NCBI GenBank assembly: GCA_000431155.1
Contig: HF985637.1
Span: forward strand, 1 to 61,341
Source of the DNA: Bacteroides sp. CAG:927
GTDB taxonomy: Bacteria > Bacteroidota > Bacteroidia > Bacteroidales > Muribaculaceae
Direction: 5' to 3'
DNA: 61,341 nt
Below, piece after piece: positions 52,444 to 60,849 of the stretch. The position numbers were made by a program, and so were the translations under genes. Position 1 is the stretch's first letter, and every line of letters starts with the position of its first letter. The notes under the pieces were generated by a model. That model was not told the DNA's origin and made no database searches. It saw only the letters and a list, made by a program, of their open reading frames with translations.

Positions 52444-53559
52444 TTATTTCACATATCGTGGTTTCACTTCCATACCGGTACGCACTTTCAGCATAGCCTT
52501 GGTCACATATGGCGTTCCGCCGCTTATGCCCGAAAGCACTACTCGCATACTGTCATTTGCCATATCTCCTACAGTAATGGGCGTATAAACCACTTTATTG
52601 CTGTCGTTTAACACATACACAAACTTTCCAAGCTGATCAGTTGAGATAGAGGCATCCTTTACAAGCACAGCCTTGGGATCAACTTTGTATGGAAGAGATA
52701 CTGTCACATACATGCCGTCACGCAGCTCCCCGTATTTATTCTCCACACGTGCCCTCAGAGCCATGGTTCCGGTCTCGGTGTTGACCTCCGGAGATATGTA
52801 GCGCAGGTCAGCGAAATATTTATGTGGCAATTTCTCTTCAAAACTTAGCGGTATAGAGTCGTAATTTATAATATCACGGTTATTGTGATTGGTAAAACTC
52901 CTTATAAATGAGGCATCGTCTATGGAAAAATATGCGTCAATCTTATCATCGGCATAAATAGAGGCAAGTACTACCGGCGATGCTTCTCCATTGATATACG
53001 CCCCCGGACTATAGATTCCGGCCGTTACGCGTCCGTTGAACGGAGCATAGATGCGGCAGTAGCTCAAATTTGTTTTGGCAGTGGCCAATTGTGCTTTCGC
53101 TGTTTTGATTGATGCCTCACTTTGTTGCAGCACACTCAGTGCCTGCTTGACTTCCATCTGCGACACCGCATCACTTTCCAAAGCCTTTTCCATAGCAGCA
53201 TAATGGCTTTTGGCATACTCATACGAACTTTGAGCTGACACCAACGCTGCTTGAGCTTCCTGCACCGCATCACGATACTTTGAATCCTCAATAGCAAACA
53301 GAAGTTGCCCCTTTTTCACCTCATCACCGTTATTGTAATACTGATCTATAAATGTGCCGCTGACTCTGCCTACTATATCAACCATATCTGCGGCACGCAT
53401 CACACCCGGATAAGTGCGATAAAGCATCACAGAATCAACAGTGGCACGTGCCACATCTACAGTCATTTCGTATTCATTATCCGAAGAATTTTTATGCCCG
53501 CAAGATCCGGACGCTATGAGAATCAGTGATATCAGGGCAATTGGGATATATGGTTTCAT
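52444..53559 (-). CDS. RND efflux periplasmic adaptor subunit
   Basis: A 371-residue membrane fusion protein with a lipoprotein-like signal (MKPYIPIALISLILIASGSC). It shows the barrel-sandwich/lipoyl part GRVSGTFIDQYYNNGDEVKKGQLLFAIED, a coiled-coil hairpin (about residues 105-165, rich in Ala, Gln and Ser), the returning lipoyl half YAPFNGRVTAGIYSPGAYI, and the beta-barrel GTMALRARVENKYGELRDGMYV. It bridges the permease and the TolC-like channel. Confidence 0.94.
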   Translation of the reverse strand: MKPYIPIALISLILIASGSCGHKNSSDNEYEMTVDVARATVDSVMLYRTYPGVMRAADMVDIVGRVSGTFIDQYYNNGDEVKKGQLLFAIEDSKYRDAVQEAQAALVSAQSSYEYAKSHYAAMEKALESDAVSQMEVKQALSVLQQSEASIKTAKAQLATAKTNLSYCRIYAPFNGRVTAGIYSPGAYINGEASPVVLASIYADDKIDAYFSIDDASFIRSFTNHNNRDIINYDSIPLSFEEKLPHKYFADLRYISPEVNTETGTMALRARVENKYGELRDGMYVTVSLPYKVDPKAVLVKDASISTDQLGKFVYVLNDSNKVVYTPITVGDMANDSMRVVLSGISGGTPYVTKAMLKVRTGMEVKPRYVK

Positions 53560-53584
53560 ATCTTAAATGATTTATATTTGCATA

Positions 53585-54997
53585 TTAGTTTTGCGACACA
53601 TTCCATCCGCCTCCGAGAGCACGGTATATATTGATTAGTTGTGTGGCGGCAGTACCTCTTGTTGATGCCAATCGATCAGCATATTGCAGCATGGAAATCT
53701 GCGCATTTGCCACATCTGTGAAATCCGACAAGCCGCCTTTGTAAAGATTAAGCGACAAATCAAATGCCTCAACAGCTTCATCAAGAGTGTTGCTTATAAG
53801 TTGAAGCTCCTTAAGAGTATTGCTATACTGACCCAAAGCATTCTCGACTTCTTGCACAGCTGTAAGCACTGTAAGATTATACTCATCCATTGACAACTGC
53901 ATCTGTTCTCGTGCAGCAACAGAAGCCGCCCTACGTGCCAACCCGTCAAACATAGTCCAACTCAAAGTCGGAGCTATCGTATAGGTAAAGCTGTGTTCCT
54001 TAAACAAATTTTTTGCGGAGTGAGCCATAGTACCTATTGAGCCTTCAAAAGTCAGGGTAGGGAGGAAATCCTTTTTAGCCACACCAAGTGCAGCTGCATC
54101 AGCAGCCAGATTATATTCTGCCGCTATTATATCCGGACGGCGACGTAGCAAATCCATCGGCACGCCGGTTCCCACAAGCTGAGTATAATTGGGCAGGGGA
54201 GAAGGTTTAAGCAACGAAGGTGCCAATTCTGCCGGATATACACCTATGAGCACTGCCAAAGCATTAATAGTAACCTCAATTGATGATTGTAGTTGAGGCA
54301 ATAAAGACTCCGTTGAATAAAATACTGTCTTAGCCTGAGCCACATCCAATTTCGATGCGAGGCCCGCCTCATAACGAGCCTCAACAATTTTCAAAACCTC
54401 TGATTGTGATTTTATATGTTCCTCAGCCACAGCGTATTCAGCCTGATAAGTACGCAACGCACAATACTGAGTCGCAATTTCAGCACATAAGCTCACCATA
54501 GCACTATTGTATTGAGCTTTAGTAGCTTCTTTTTGCCATTTGCTCTCTTTTACGCGCGAAGTAATCTTCCCAAACAAATCAATCTCCCAGCTCATATTCA
54601 CCCCTATATTGAATGCCGAAGATGTTGCAGCGGGAACTGCTATCTCTTCTGCATATCCTGAACTGCGACTCCGTGTCCACCCGGCCGATAGATTGAGGGT
54701 AGGGTAATAGGCTGATTGCGCTTGACGCACATTCTGCTGTGCAATCACGATACGCCGGGCCGCCATAATTAAGTTATAATTATTATCACACCCCACAGAA
54801 ATAAGAGAATCAAGCGTGGAATCGCCAAACGATTTCCACCATTCATCCTCAACTGGTAACGGAGCTGCATGCGACTCACCAAACATATAATTCTGAGGCA
54901 AAGAATCTGTTGGATAGACATTTGCAGCATTAGCATGACAGCACCCGGCAATGCTTAAAGCTGCACACATTAGTTGAACGACATAAAAACGGCTCAT
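53585..54997 (-). CDS. TolC-like outer-membrane efflux lipoprotein (NodT family)
   Basis: A 470-residue outer-membrane channel subunit. The signal MSRFYVVQLMCAALSIAGC ends in a lipobox Cys. Two structural repeats are visible: WWKSFGDSTLDSLISVGCDNNYNLIMAARRI followed by LNLSAGWTRSRS, and later GTGVPMDLLRRRPDIIAAEYNLAADAAALG (the R-R-P-D-I signature). The open frame reaches 55045, but the ATG at 54997 directly precedes the signal peptide. It is the first gene of the tripartite pump operon; no TAnnTTTG box was found upstream. Confidence 0.94.
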   Translation of the reverse strand: MSRFYVVQLMCAALSIAGCCHANAANVYPTDSLPQNYMFGESHAAPLPVEDEWWKSFGDSTLDSLISVGCDNNYNLIMAARRIVIAQQNVRQAQSAYYPTLNLSAGWTRSRSSGYAEEIAVPAATSSAFNIGVNMSWEIDLFGKITSRVKESKWQKEATKAQYNSAMVSLCAEIATQYCALRTYQAEYAVAEEHIKSQSEVLKIVEARYEAGLASKLDVAQAKTVFYSTESLLPQLQSSIEVTINALAVLIGVYPAELAPSLLKPSPLPNYTQLVGTGVPMDLLRRRPDIIAAEYNLAADAAALGVAKKDFLPTLTFEGSIGTMAHSAKNLFKEHSFTYTIAPTLSWTMFDGLARRAASVAAREQMQLSMDEYNLTVLTAVQEVENALGQYSNTLKELQLISNTLDEAVEAFDLSLNLYKGGLSDFTDVANAQISMLQYADRLASTRGTAATQLINIYRALGGGWNVSQN

Positions 54998-55166
54998 AAT
55001 TAACCTATAACTTTTTGGTATTATAACCCCTAAATGGCACTTCAAGTTTTAACAAAATCGCGCAATATTTTAAATTTAAGCAAAAAACATCTGTAGATTC
55101 AAAAAAACGCTGTTTACGATATTATTTATCATAAATAAAACTTCAATATGTGCTATATGATACGAT

Positions 55167-55241
55167 AAGTTTATATGCTATGCGTTTATCGCATGTTATT
55201 TTATACGCTATAAGTTTATATGATTTGAGTTTATATAGTAA
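55167..55241 (+). repeat. Tandem 15-bp repeat block A (5 degenerate units)
   Basis: Five contiguous 15-bp units starting at 55167, 55182, 55197, 55212 and 55227, consensus AAGTTTATATGCTAT with much variation (unit 2 GCGTTTATCGCATGT). The period and consensus match block B at 55456-55635, so both belong to one family. A sixth very degenerate unit may precede it. Confidence 0.75.
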
Positions 55242-55242
55242 A

Positions 55243-55389
55243 AGGGGGCGATGTAAAAATTTCGTCAACCGCTCCACCAATACCGGAGCCGAGCTTTTCA
55301 ACACCAAAGTGAAGGTTTTCCGCAGTCAGTTCAGCGGCGTGACTGACATCCCATTCCTCCTGTTTCGATTCTCAAAGCTATGCGCCTGA
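55243..55389 (+). pseudogene. C-terminal remnant of an IS transposase (ISL3/ISAon1-like)
   Basis: About 48 codons ending in TGA encode the tail of a DDE transposase: the NRSTNTGAELFNTKVKVFR stretch followed by SQFSGVTDIPFLLFRFSKLCA matches the conserved C-terminus (N-R-S-T-N-x-x-A-E-x-F-N-x-K-x-K-x-F-R) of Bacteroidetes ISL3-like enzymes. Everything upstream, including the catalytic core, is missing and replaced by 15-bp repeats. It is non-functional. The exact IS family is from memory and could be a neighbouring group. Confidence 0.7.
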
Positions 55390-55455
55390 AAATAATCTTC
55401 TAACTCGGATAGTTTTTTAACACTTCAACCGCCTTTTTATACTGATCTGGCATAA

Positions 55456-55635
55456 GAGTCTATAGAGTATGAGTCTATGCGATATGAGTCTATGCGATAT
55501 GAGTCTATGCGATAAGAGTCTATGTGATGTAAGTCTATGTGGTGTGAGTCTATGTGATGTGAGTCTATGTGGTGTGAGTCTATGTGATGTGAGTCTAGGT
55601 GATGTGAGTTTAGGTGATGTGAGTTTAGGTGAGAT
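55456..55635 (+). repeat. Tandem 15-bp repeat block B (12 units)
   Basis: Twelve uninterrupted 15-bp units, consensus GAGTCTATGYGATRT, starting at 55456 and every 15 bp after. Units 2 and 3 are identical; units 5, 7 and 9 are identical; units 6-7 and 8-9 form a 30-bp higher-order repeat, showing recent duplication. Divergence rises to the right (GAGTTTAGGTGATGT). A thirteenth unit, shifted by 7 bp, begins at 55643. Because 15 is a multiple of three, pentapeptide-repeat frames are open on both strands but are probably not genes. Confidence 0.92.
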
Positions 55636-55695
55636 TAGAGATGAGTTTATAATTGCGAAATTCCCCATTAACCAAATCCACCCCAAACTAATTTA

Positions 55696-55713
55696 ACATA
55701 ATCGTGATTATGT
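55696..55713. promoter_or_regulatory. 18-bp palindrome, candidate operator
   Basis: Perfect 8-bp arms ACATAATC and GATTATGT separated by GT, in the region upstream of the GH110 gene, about 140 bp before its -7 box. The arm length and spacing suit a dimeric helix-turn-helix regulator. No regulator is encoded adjacent, and distance makes repression at the promoter unlikely; activation is possible. Confidence 0.35.
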
Positions 55714-55835
55714 AACAAATTTAGGGCTGCGCATTGCTTGTTCAAACGCCCCTATTTTGCCCATAATATATTTTATTGTTAAATCCCTCACTTCTACTTA
55801 TATCTTAGGGCTTTCATTCATTCTACATAATCAAA

Positions 55836-55864
55836 TTGGAAATTACTTTTTTTCATTACCTTTG
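55836..55864 (+). promoter_or_regulatory. Promoter TTG-N18-TACCTTTG of the GH110 gene
   Basis: TTGG at 55836-55839 and TACCTTTG at 55857-55864; the ATG is 31 nt beyond the box. Confidence 0.6.
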
Positions 55865-55895
55865 TGGTGGATAAATAAACCTTAAATCACCCACC

Positions 55896-57686
55896 ATGAA
55901 ATCTATTAGATCCATCGCCTGCCTTACAGCATTGTTGATTTCAACAAATCTTTTCGCCCATAAGACCGTCAACCTTGGCAATTATGGAATTTTACCGAAT
56001 ACCGGTAAAGACATGTCGGTTAAGATGACAAAGGCACTAACCAAAATTAAAGCTGAATATGCTGGGGAAGACAGCTTGACTATTGTTCTTAATCCCGGCA
56101 AATACAATTTTCATGCCGCCAAAGCCGAAGTACACCCCTACTATATTTCCAATCATGATCAGGATGGCGCAAAGCATGTAGCGATAAATCTCAAGGGATG
56201 GAATAGCCTGACATTCAATGGACAAGGGGCGGATATAATCTGCCACGGCGTTATTTTACCAATAGCATTAGTCAATAGCAGCAACTGCACGATAACAAAT
56301 CTCTCTATAGATTTCGCAAATCCACATATTTCACAAATTGAAATCATTGAGAGCTCCGATAAAGGCATTGTTTTTCGTCCCGCCTCTGAGGTAAAATATA
56401 AAATTGACAATCATAGATTCGTATCCACGGGCGAAGGGTGGGAACGTCGCCCCAACTACGGCATGTGTTTTGAAAAATCCACTCACCATATCTTATATAA
56501 CACAAGTGACACATGGTGTGGAGTTGACAGCGTAATAAAGCTGAAAAACGGCGATTTATATGCTCCAAAATGGACAAATTCCATGCTCGTTCCGGGAACG
56601 CAGGTCACATTACGAACTTGGGATCGCCCTGCACCTGCACTGTTCCTCAGTGAGAACAAAAACACCGTGCTATCCAATGTCACAGTTCATTATGCCGAAG
56701 GAATGGGACTGTTGGCACAATTGTGCGAAAACATCACTCTTGACCACTTTCAGGTAGCTATCCGCAAAGACTCAGGCCGTTATTTCACCACTCAGGCTGA
56801 TGCCACGCATTTTAGCGGATGCAAAGGCAAAATTATGTCAGTCAATGGGTTATATGAAAATATGATGGATGATGCCATAAATGTTCATGGCACCTATCTC
56901 AAAGTCAAAGAAAAGATTGATGCCACAACAGTGGTGGCACAATACATGCATGATCAGACTTACGGTATGCCGTGGGGTTGGACCGGTGATTCAGTATTGG
57001 TGGTAAATTCAGCAACTATGGACTACCAACCTGCCACCTTCGTCATCAAAGAAATCAGCACTCTTTCACCTAAAGAGTTCAAAATCACATTCACATCCCC
57101 CCTCCCCGATAATCTTGACATACAACAAGGCATTGGACTTGAAAATATTAGCTGGACACCAAGTGTCCTGTTCGCCAACAATGTTGTGCGCAACAATCGC
57201 GCTCGCGGCTCACTATTCAGTACGCCCAAAAAAGTTGTAGTTCAAAACAATCTCTATGACCATACATCGGGTAGTGCCGTACTTCTAAGCGGCGATTGCA
57301 ATGGGTGGTTTGAAACTGGCGCGTGCCACGATGTGACAATTCGCAATAATCGCTTCATCAATGCCCTTACGAGCATGTTCCAGTTCACCGAAGCAATAAT
57401 ATCCATCTATCCGGTAATCCCTGACCTTGCCCATCAGCACACATACTTTCATGGCGGAGAAAAAGGTATCACAATTGAACACAATGAATTCATCACCTTC
57501 GACACCCCACTGGTTTACGCTGTATCTGTTGATGGCTTGAAGATACAGAACAACAAAGTCATCCACAACAGTGATTTTTCACCCTATCACCACAACAAAT
57601 ACGCTTTCAATCTAAAGCGGGTCAAAAACACAATAATCGCCGGAAATCAAAATGACACCGGCGAATTAAGCGTGATAATAGAATAA
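55896..57686 (+). CDS. glaB: GH110 alpha-1,3-galactosidase, secreted beta-helix enzyme
   Basis: A 596-residue exported protein with signal peptide (MKSIRSIACLTALLISTNLFA). The right-handed beta-helix body carries the family GH110 signature with MMDDAINVHGTYLKVKEK (near residues 325-342), preceded by ADATHFSGCKGKIMSVNGLYE and followed by NNVVRNNRARGSLFSTPKKVVVQNN. GH110 enzymes remove terminal alpha-1,3-galactose from blood group B and related mucin glycans. GlaA- and GlaB-type specificity (branched only versus also linear) cannot be settled here. No SusC/SusD or other glycosidase is adjacent, so it is an isolated gene. Confidence 0.85.
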   Translation: MKSIRSIACLTALLISTNLFAHKTVNLGNYGILPNTGKDMSVKMTKALTKIKAEYAGEDSLTIVLNPGKYNFHAAKAEVHPYYISNHDQDGAKHVAINLKGWNSLTFNGQGADIICHGVILPIALVNSSNCTITNLSIDFANPHISQIEIIESSDKGIVFRPASEVKYKIDNHRFVSTGEGWERRPNYGMCFEKSTHHILYNTSDTWCGVDSVIKLKNGDLYAPKWTNSMLVPGTQVTLRTWDRPAPALFLSENKNTVLSNVTVHYAEGMGLLAQLCENITLDHFQVAIRKDSGRYFTTQADATHFSGCKGKIMSVNGLYENMMDDAINVHGTYLKVKEKIDATTVVAQYMHDQTYGMPWGWTGDSVLVVNSATMDYQPATFVIKEISTLSPKEFKITFTSPLPDNLDIQQGIGLENISWTPSVLFANNVVRNNRARGSLFSTPKKVVVQNNLYDHTSGSAVLLSGDCNGWFETGACHDVTIRNNRFINALTSMFQFTEAIISIYPVIPDLAHQHTYFHGGEKGITIEHNEFITFDTPLVYAVSVDGLKIQNNKVIHNSDFSPYHHNKYAFNLKRVKNTIIAGNQNDTGELSVIIE

Positions 57687-57695
57687 ATCTTTTCG

Positions 57696-57717
57696 GGGCA
57701 ACGATTATTCGTTGCCC
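57696..57717. terminator. Bidirectional terminator between GH110 and lipoprotein genes
   Basis: Arms GGGCAACG (57696-57703) and CGTTGCCC (57710-57717), loop 6. The right arm lies within the last codons of the minus-strand lipoprotein gene, so the hairpin overlaps its stop codon. Confidence 0.65.
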
Positions 57718-58553
57718 TGATTTTCTTCATTATATGTGCGTGCCTGTTGGTTGCGTGCCAATTCAAGCTGCTTTTCAAGATGAGTTTTCCGAATCTGATA
57801 TACTTTCAGATTTCTCAACAGACTCGCTGCCTCATACATCGTAGCTATTCCCTTGAGCTGGCTCTCGGGCAACGGCATTGAATATGACTTGTCACCGTTA
57901 AAAGTAAGCGTGAACTTTGCATCTGCATTTTTTGACACCAAAGCACCTATAGTATCACATTCAGCCTGCATGAAAGTTATCACCTCACATCCATCTTGTC
58001 TGTCATTGCGCTCACCGTCATAAGGAACAACCGAAGTGGATGCAGATACACCGTCAGGCATGGCAACCATTACTGAAGTGCAATGCACCGGCTTGTTTAA
58101 CGATGACAACATATAGAACTGTCCCTCAGGAGTAATGCGGGCATATAATCCCGGTGAGGATGTAACATCCTTACCTTTGAAATCCGCAGCCACATAATAT
58201 GGCTCAATAGGATTATCCACTTTAGATATATATTTTGCAATGCTGTCACTCTTAAGTTGGGTCACTGCAAGCAGACTGTCAGTTTTTGAAAGTTCATTCA
58301 ATGTAGTTTGCTCAATAAGTTTTGGACGCAAATGCATACCCTTGCGTCTTATCTCCACTTCTGCTGGATAAGTGTGATCCATGCTGTCAAGCAACCCCAT
58401 TGCTTCATCATATCTGCCCTGCCCCATACATTCCTGAGCCTGAGCATAAAGAGTTTCCGCCTTCTCCTTGTCCGAGGAAGAGCACGCCGACAGAACGCCC
58501 AACGCCAATGAGGCAGCTATTATAATCTTGTAATTAATTGCTACGTTGCACAT
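57705..58553 (-). CDS. Lipoprotein of unknown function with TPR-like N-terminus
   Basis: A 282-residue protein with lipoprotein signal (IIIAASLALGVLSAC, Cys24). Residues 32-65 (AETLYAQAQECMGQGRYDEAMGLLDSMDHTYP) form one TPR-like unit; the middle is beta-rich (YVAADFKGKDVTSSPGLYARITPEGQFYMLSSL) and the end is a charged helix (HLEKQLELARNQQARTYNEE). No family function is recognised. Its start overlaps the end of the Rel gene by 20 bp, so it is probably translated from the same mRNA. Confidence 0.68.
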   Translation of the reverse strand: MCNVAINYKIIIAASLALGVLSACSSSDKEKAETLYAQAQECMGQGRYDEAMGLLDSMDHTYPAEVEIRRKGMHLRPKLIEQTTLNELSKTDSLLAVTQLKSDSIAKYISKVDNPIEPYYVAADFKGKDVTSSPGLYARITPEGQFYMLSSLNKPVHCTSVMVAMPDGVSASTSVVPYDGERNDRQDGCEVITFMQAECDTIGALVSKNADAKFTLTFNGDKSYSMPLPESQLKGIATMYEAASLLRNLKVYQIRKTHLEKQLELARNQQARTYNEENQGNE

Positions 58554-60729
58554 CTTTCACTCCTTTCACAGTTTTTATCTTCTTGATAATTTGATTTAAT
58601 GACTCTTTGTTTGTCACGCCAACGACCAAAAAACCGTTAAACAAGCCATCATGGCTCTCGATTGATATGCTTCTGAGCGTAGCGTCTTTCTCCTTGTTTA
58701 TAATAGATGTTATATTTGTTACGATTCCTATATCATCATTACCCACCACCCTTAGAGTGGTGCCGAACTGTTGCCCGAGTCTTCCACTCCAGCGTGTGGA
58801 TATTATGCGATACGGATAGCGGGCATAAATATTTGCGGCATTCGGACAATTTTTGCGGTGAATCTTGATAATGCCTTCTGCCGACACAAAGCCAAACACT
58901 TCATCTCCATATATGGGGTTACAACATTTGGCAAGGCGATAGTTCATGCCTTTCACGTTATCCCCGATCACCAGCACATCACTGTCCGAACCGGAAGAAT
59001 TTTCATCGTCCGGAGTCTGAAGCTGAAACTCTTCTGCCGACCGTTTCTCCTTATCATCTTCCACCTTTCGGTCCATCATCTCATACTGGTTGATAACATC
59101 ATTCACATCCAGTTGCTCCGATGATATGGCGTTATAGAATTCGGTTACGGTCTTGAATCCGAGCTTTTTTATAACTCGCATCAAAGCCGCTTCTTCTACT
59201 TCTATCTTCCTGTTCTTGAATCTACGTTGAAGCAGTTCTTTTGCAAGCTCTGCCGAGCGGTTTGCCATCTCGTTAACAGCTTGACGCACCTTTGTACGGG
59301 CCTTTGAAGTAACCAGAAATTGCAGCCAGTCCATTTTGGGTGTCTGATTGACCGCAGTCAGTACTTCCACAGTATCACCTGACGCAAGTTTATGATTTAT
59401 TTTCCTGCTCTTGCCGTTCACCTTGCCGACAATACATTTGCATCCGAGACCCGAATGTATATTGAATGCAAAGTCAAGCACTGTGGCACCGAGTGGCAGT
59501 TTATACAAATCGCCTTTGGGAGTGAACACGAACACCTCCTTGTTGTACATGTCCATCTTCATATTCTTCATCAGCTCCATAGGACCTGAATCGGCGGTTT
59601 CAAGTATATCGCGCACATGATTCATCCATGTGTCAAGGTCACTCTCGCTCTTTATACCCTTGTATTTCCAGTGCGCGGCAATACCCTTTTCGGCTATCTC
59701 ATCCATTCGGCGTGAACGTATCTGCACTTCCACCCATTTATTCTGGGGGCCCTTAACAGTAATATGAAGACTCTCATAACCGTTGCTTTTGGGAATACTC
59801 AACCAGTCCTTCAGACGTGCCGGATTGGGAGTGTACATATCCGTCACCACAGAATACGCCAACCAACATTCCGGGCGTTCACGCTCCGGTGGCACATCCA
59901 GTATCACGCGTATGGCAAATAAATCATATATGTGGTCAAGGTCCGTGTTCTGTTTCTTCATCTTGTTCCATATCGAGAATATGGACTTTGTGCGGCCCTT
60001 GATATCAAAATTAAGCCCTTGCTTCTGCAATGCTTCTTTGACAGGAGCAATAAATGCCTCAATATAAGCGTCTCGGCTCTTCTTAGTCTCATTAAGCTTA
60101 CGCGCTATACGGGAATACATGTCGCGGTCAGTATATTTGAGCGACATATCTTCCAAATCGCTTTTAATTTTATATAAACCGAGTCTGTGCGCAAGCGGGG
60201 CATACAGGTAACTTGCCTCAAACGCCACTTCTCTCACCAACTCTTCAGCGGGATGGTGATTGATGGCACGCATAAGCACAAGCCTGTCCACTATCATTAT
60301 GATAATAACCCTTATGTCCTCTGCAAAAGTAAGCAGCAGTTTCCTGAAATTATCGCTTTTCACAGTTGCTTGGGTGCTGTATAGGCTTGACACCTTTTGC
60401 AGGCCGCGTATAAGTCCCTGCACATCTTGGTTGTCCTCATCCATATCCACACCAAGATTATATAACAGCACAGCCAGAACCATGTTCCTGTCCGCGCCCA
60501 TGCTTCCGCATAGCTCTATCGCCACGTTGAGTGAGTGGAGCACAGGATGATGCCCGAAACGTGTGCGTCCGAACATATCGTTGCGAGCTCCCTCCAGCAC
60601 CCGCTCGCGCAAATGCCTTACCTCAGATTCGGGAATAATATGCGATGTAAGCTTCCGCAGTACACGGTAGTTTGCTCTTAGCTGCTGCTTCTCTTTAGGT
60701 GTGAATTCAATACTGCCCATAACAATCAT
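58534..60729 (-). CDS. RelA/SpoT-type (p)ppGpp synthetase with degenerate hydrolase domain
   Basis: A 731-residue long Rel protein with hydrolase-like, synthetase, TGS, helical/zinc-finger-like (AKCCNPIYGDEVFGF) and C-terminal ACT domains. The hydrolase HD dyad is replaced by Tyr90-Asn91 (LAVLLYNLGVDMD) and the usual DRLHNMRT reads DRLVLMRA, so hydrolysis should be lost. The synthetase is intact: GRTKSIFSIWNKM, DHIYDLFAIRVI, NGYESLHITV and EVQIRSRRMDEIAE, with an RxKD-type loop (ARLKDW). It should therefore make but not degrade (p)ppGpp. ATG codons at 60729 and 60720 are both possible starts; the promoter box is at 60741. Confidence 0.92.
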   Translation of the reverse strand: MIVMGSIEFTPKEKQQLRANYRVLRKLTSHIIPESEVRHLRERVLEGARNDMFGRTRFGHHPVLHSLNVAIELCGSMGADRNMVLAVLLYNLGVDMDEDNQDVQGLIRGLQKVSSLYSTQATVKSDNFRKLLLTFAEDIRVIIIMIVDRLVLMRAINHHPAEELVREVAFEASYLYAPLAHRLGLYKIKSDLEDMSLKYTDRDMYSRIARKLNETKKSRDAYIEAFIAPVKEALQKQGLNFDIKGRTKSIFSIWNKMKKQNTDLDHIYDLFAIRVILDVPPERERPECWLAYSVVTDMYTPNPARLKDWLSIPKSNGYESLHITVKGPQNKWVEVQIRSRRMDEIAEKGIAAHWKYKGIKSESDLDTWMNHVRDILETADSGPMELMKNMKMDMYNKEVFVFTPKGDLYKLPLGATVLDFAFNIHSGLGCKCIVGKVNGKSRKINHKLASGDTVEVLTAVNQTPKMDWLQFLVTSKARTKVRQAVNEMANRSAELAKELLQRRFKNRKIEVEEAALMRVIKKLGFKTVTEFYNAISSEQLDVNDVINQYEMMDRKVEDDKEKRSAEEFQLQTPDDENSSGSDSDVLVIGDNVKGMNYRLAKCCNPIYGDEVFGFVSAEGIIKIHRKNCPNAANIYARYPYRIISTRWSGRLGQQFGTTLRVVGNDDIGIVTNITSIINKEKDATLRSISIESHDGLFNGFLVVGVTNKESLNQIIKKIKTVKGVKDVQRSN

Positions 60730-60740
60730 GTATCAAAACA

Positions 60741-60748
60741 CAAATATA
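60741..60748 (-). promoter_or_regulatory. Promoter -7 box (TATATTTG) of the Rel gene
   Basis: The minus strand reads TATATTTG, 11 nt before the first ATG (60729) and 20 nt before the second (60720), giving a leader of only about 7 or 16 nt. Confidence 0.55.
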
Positions 60749-60849
60749 GATAATTTAATTTATATAAGGCCACAGTTATGTGCCTGTCGTGCATTTAAAT
60801 ATTTGAAAAAACGGATATACATGCGCCCTTTCGCATGTATTAGACAATA

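Noticed and set aside
55167..55635. CRISPR array
   Set aside because: Units are contiguous without unique spacers, far shorter than CRISPR repeats, and no cas genes are present.
55456..55696. Pentapeptide-repeat proteins encoded by the array (MSLCD-type on plus, HRLTS-type on minus)
   Set aside because: The frames are open on both strands merely because the unit is 15 bp; there is no promoter box, no sequence outside the repeat that looks like protein, and the array varies in length.
57705..58553. Frameshift between the Rel gene and the downstream lipoprotein gene (20-bp overlap)
   Set aside because: Rel ends normally after its ACT domain and the next frame begins with a proper lipoprotein signal.
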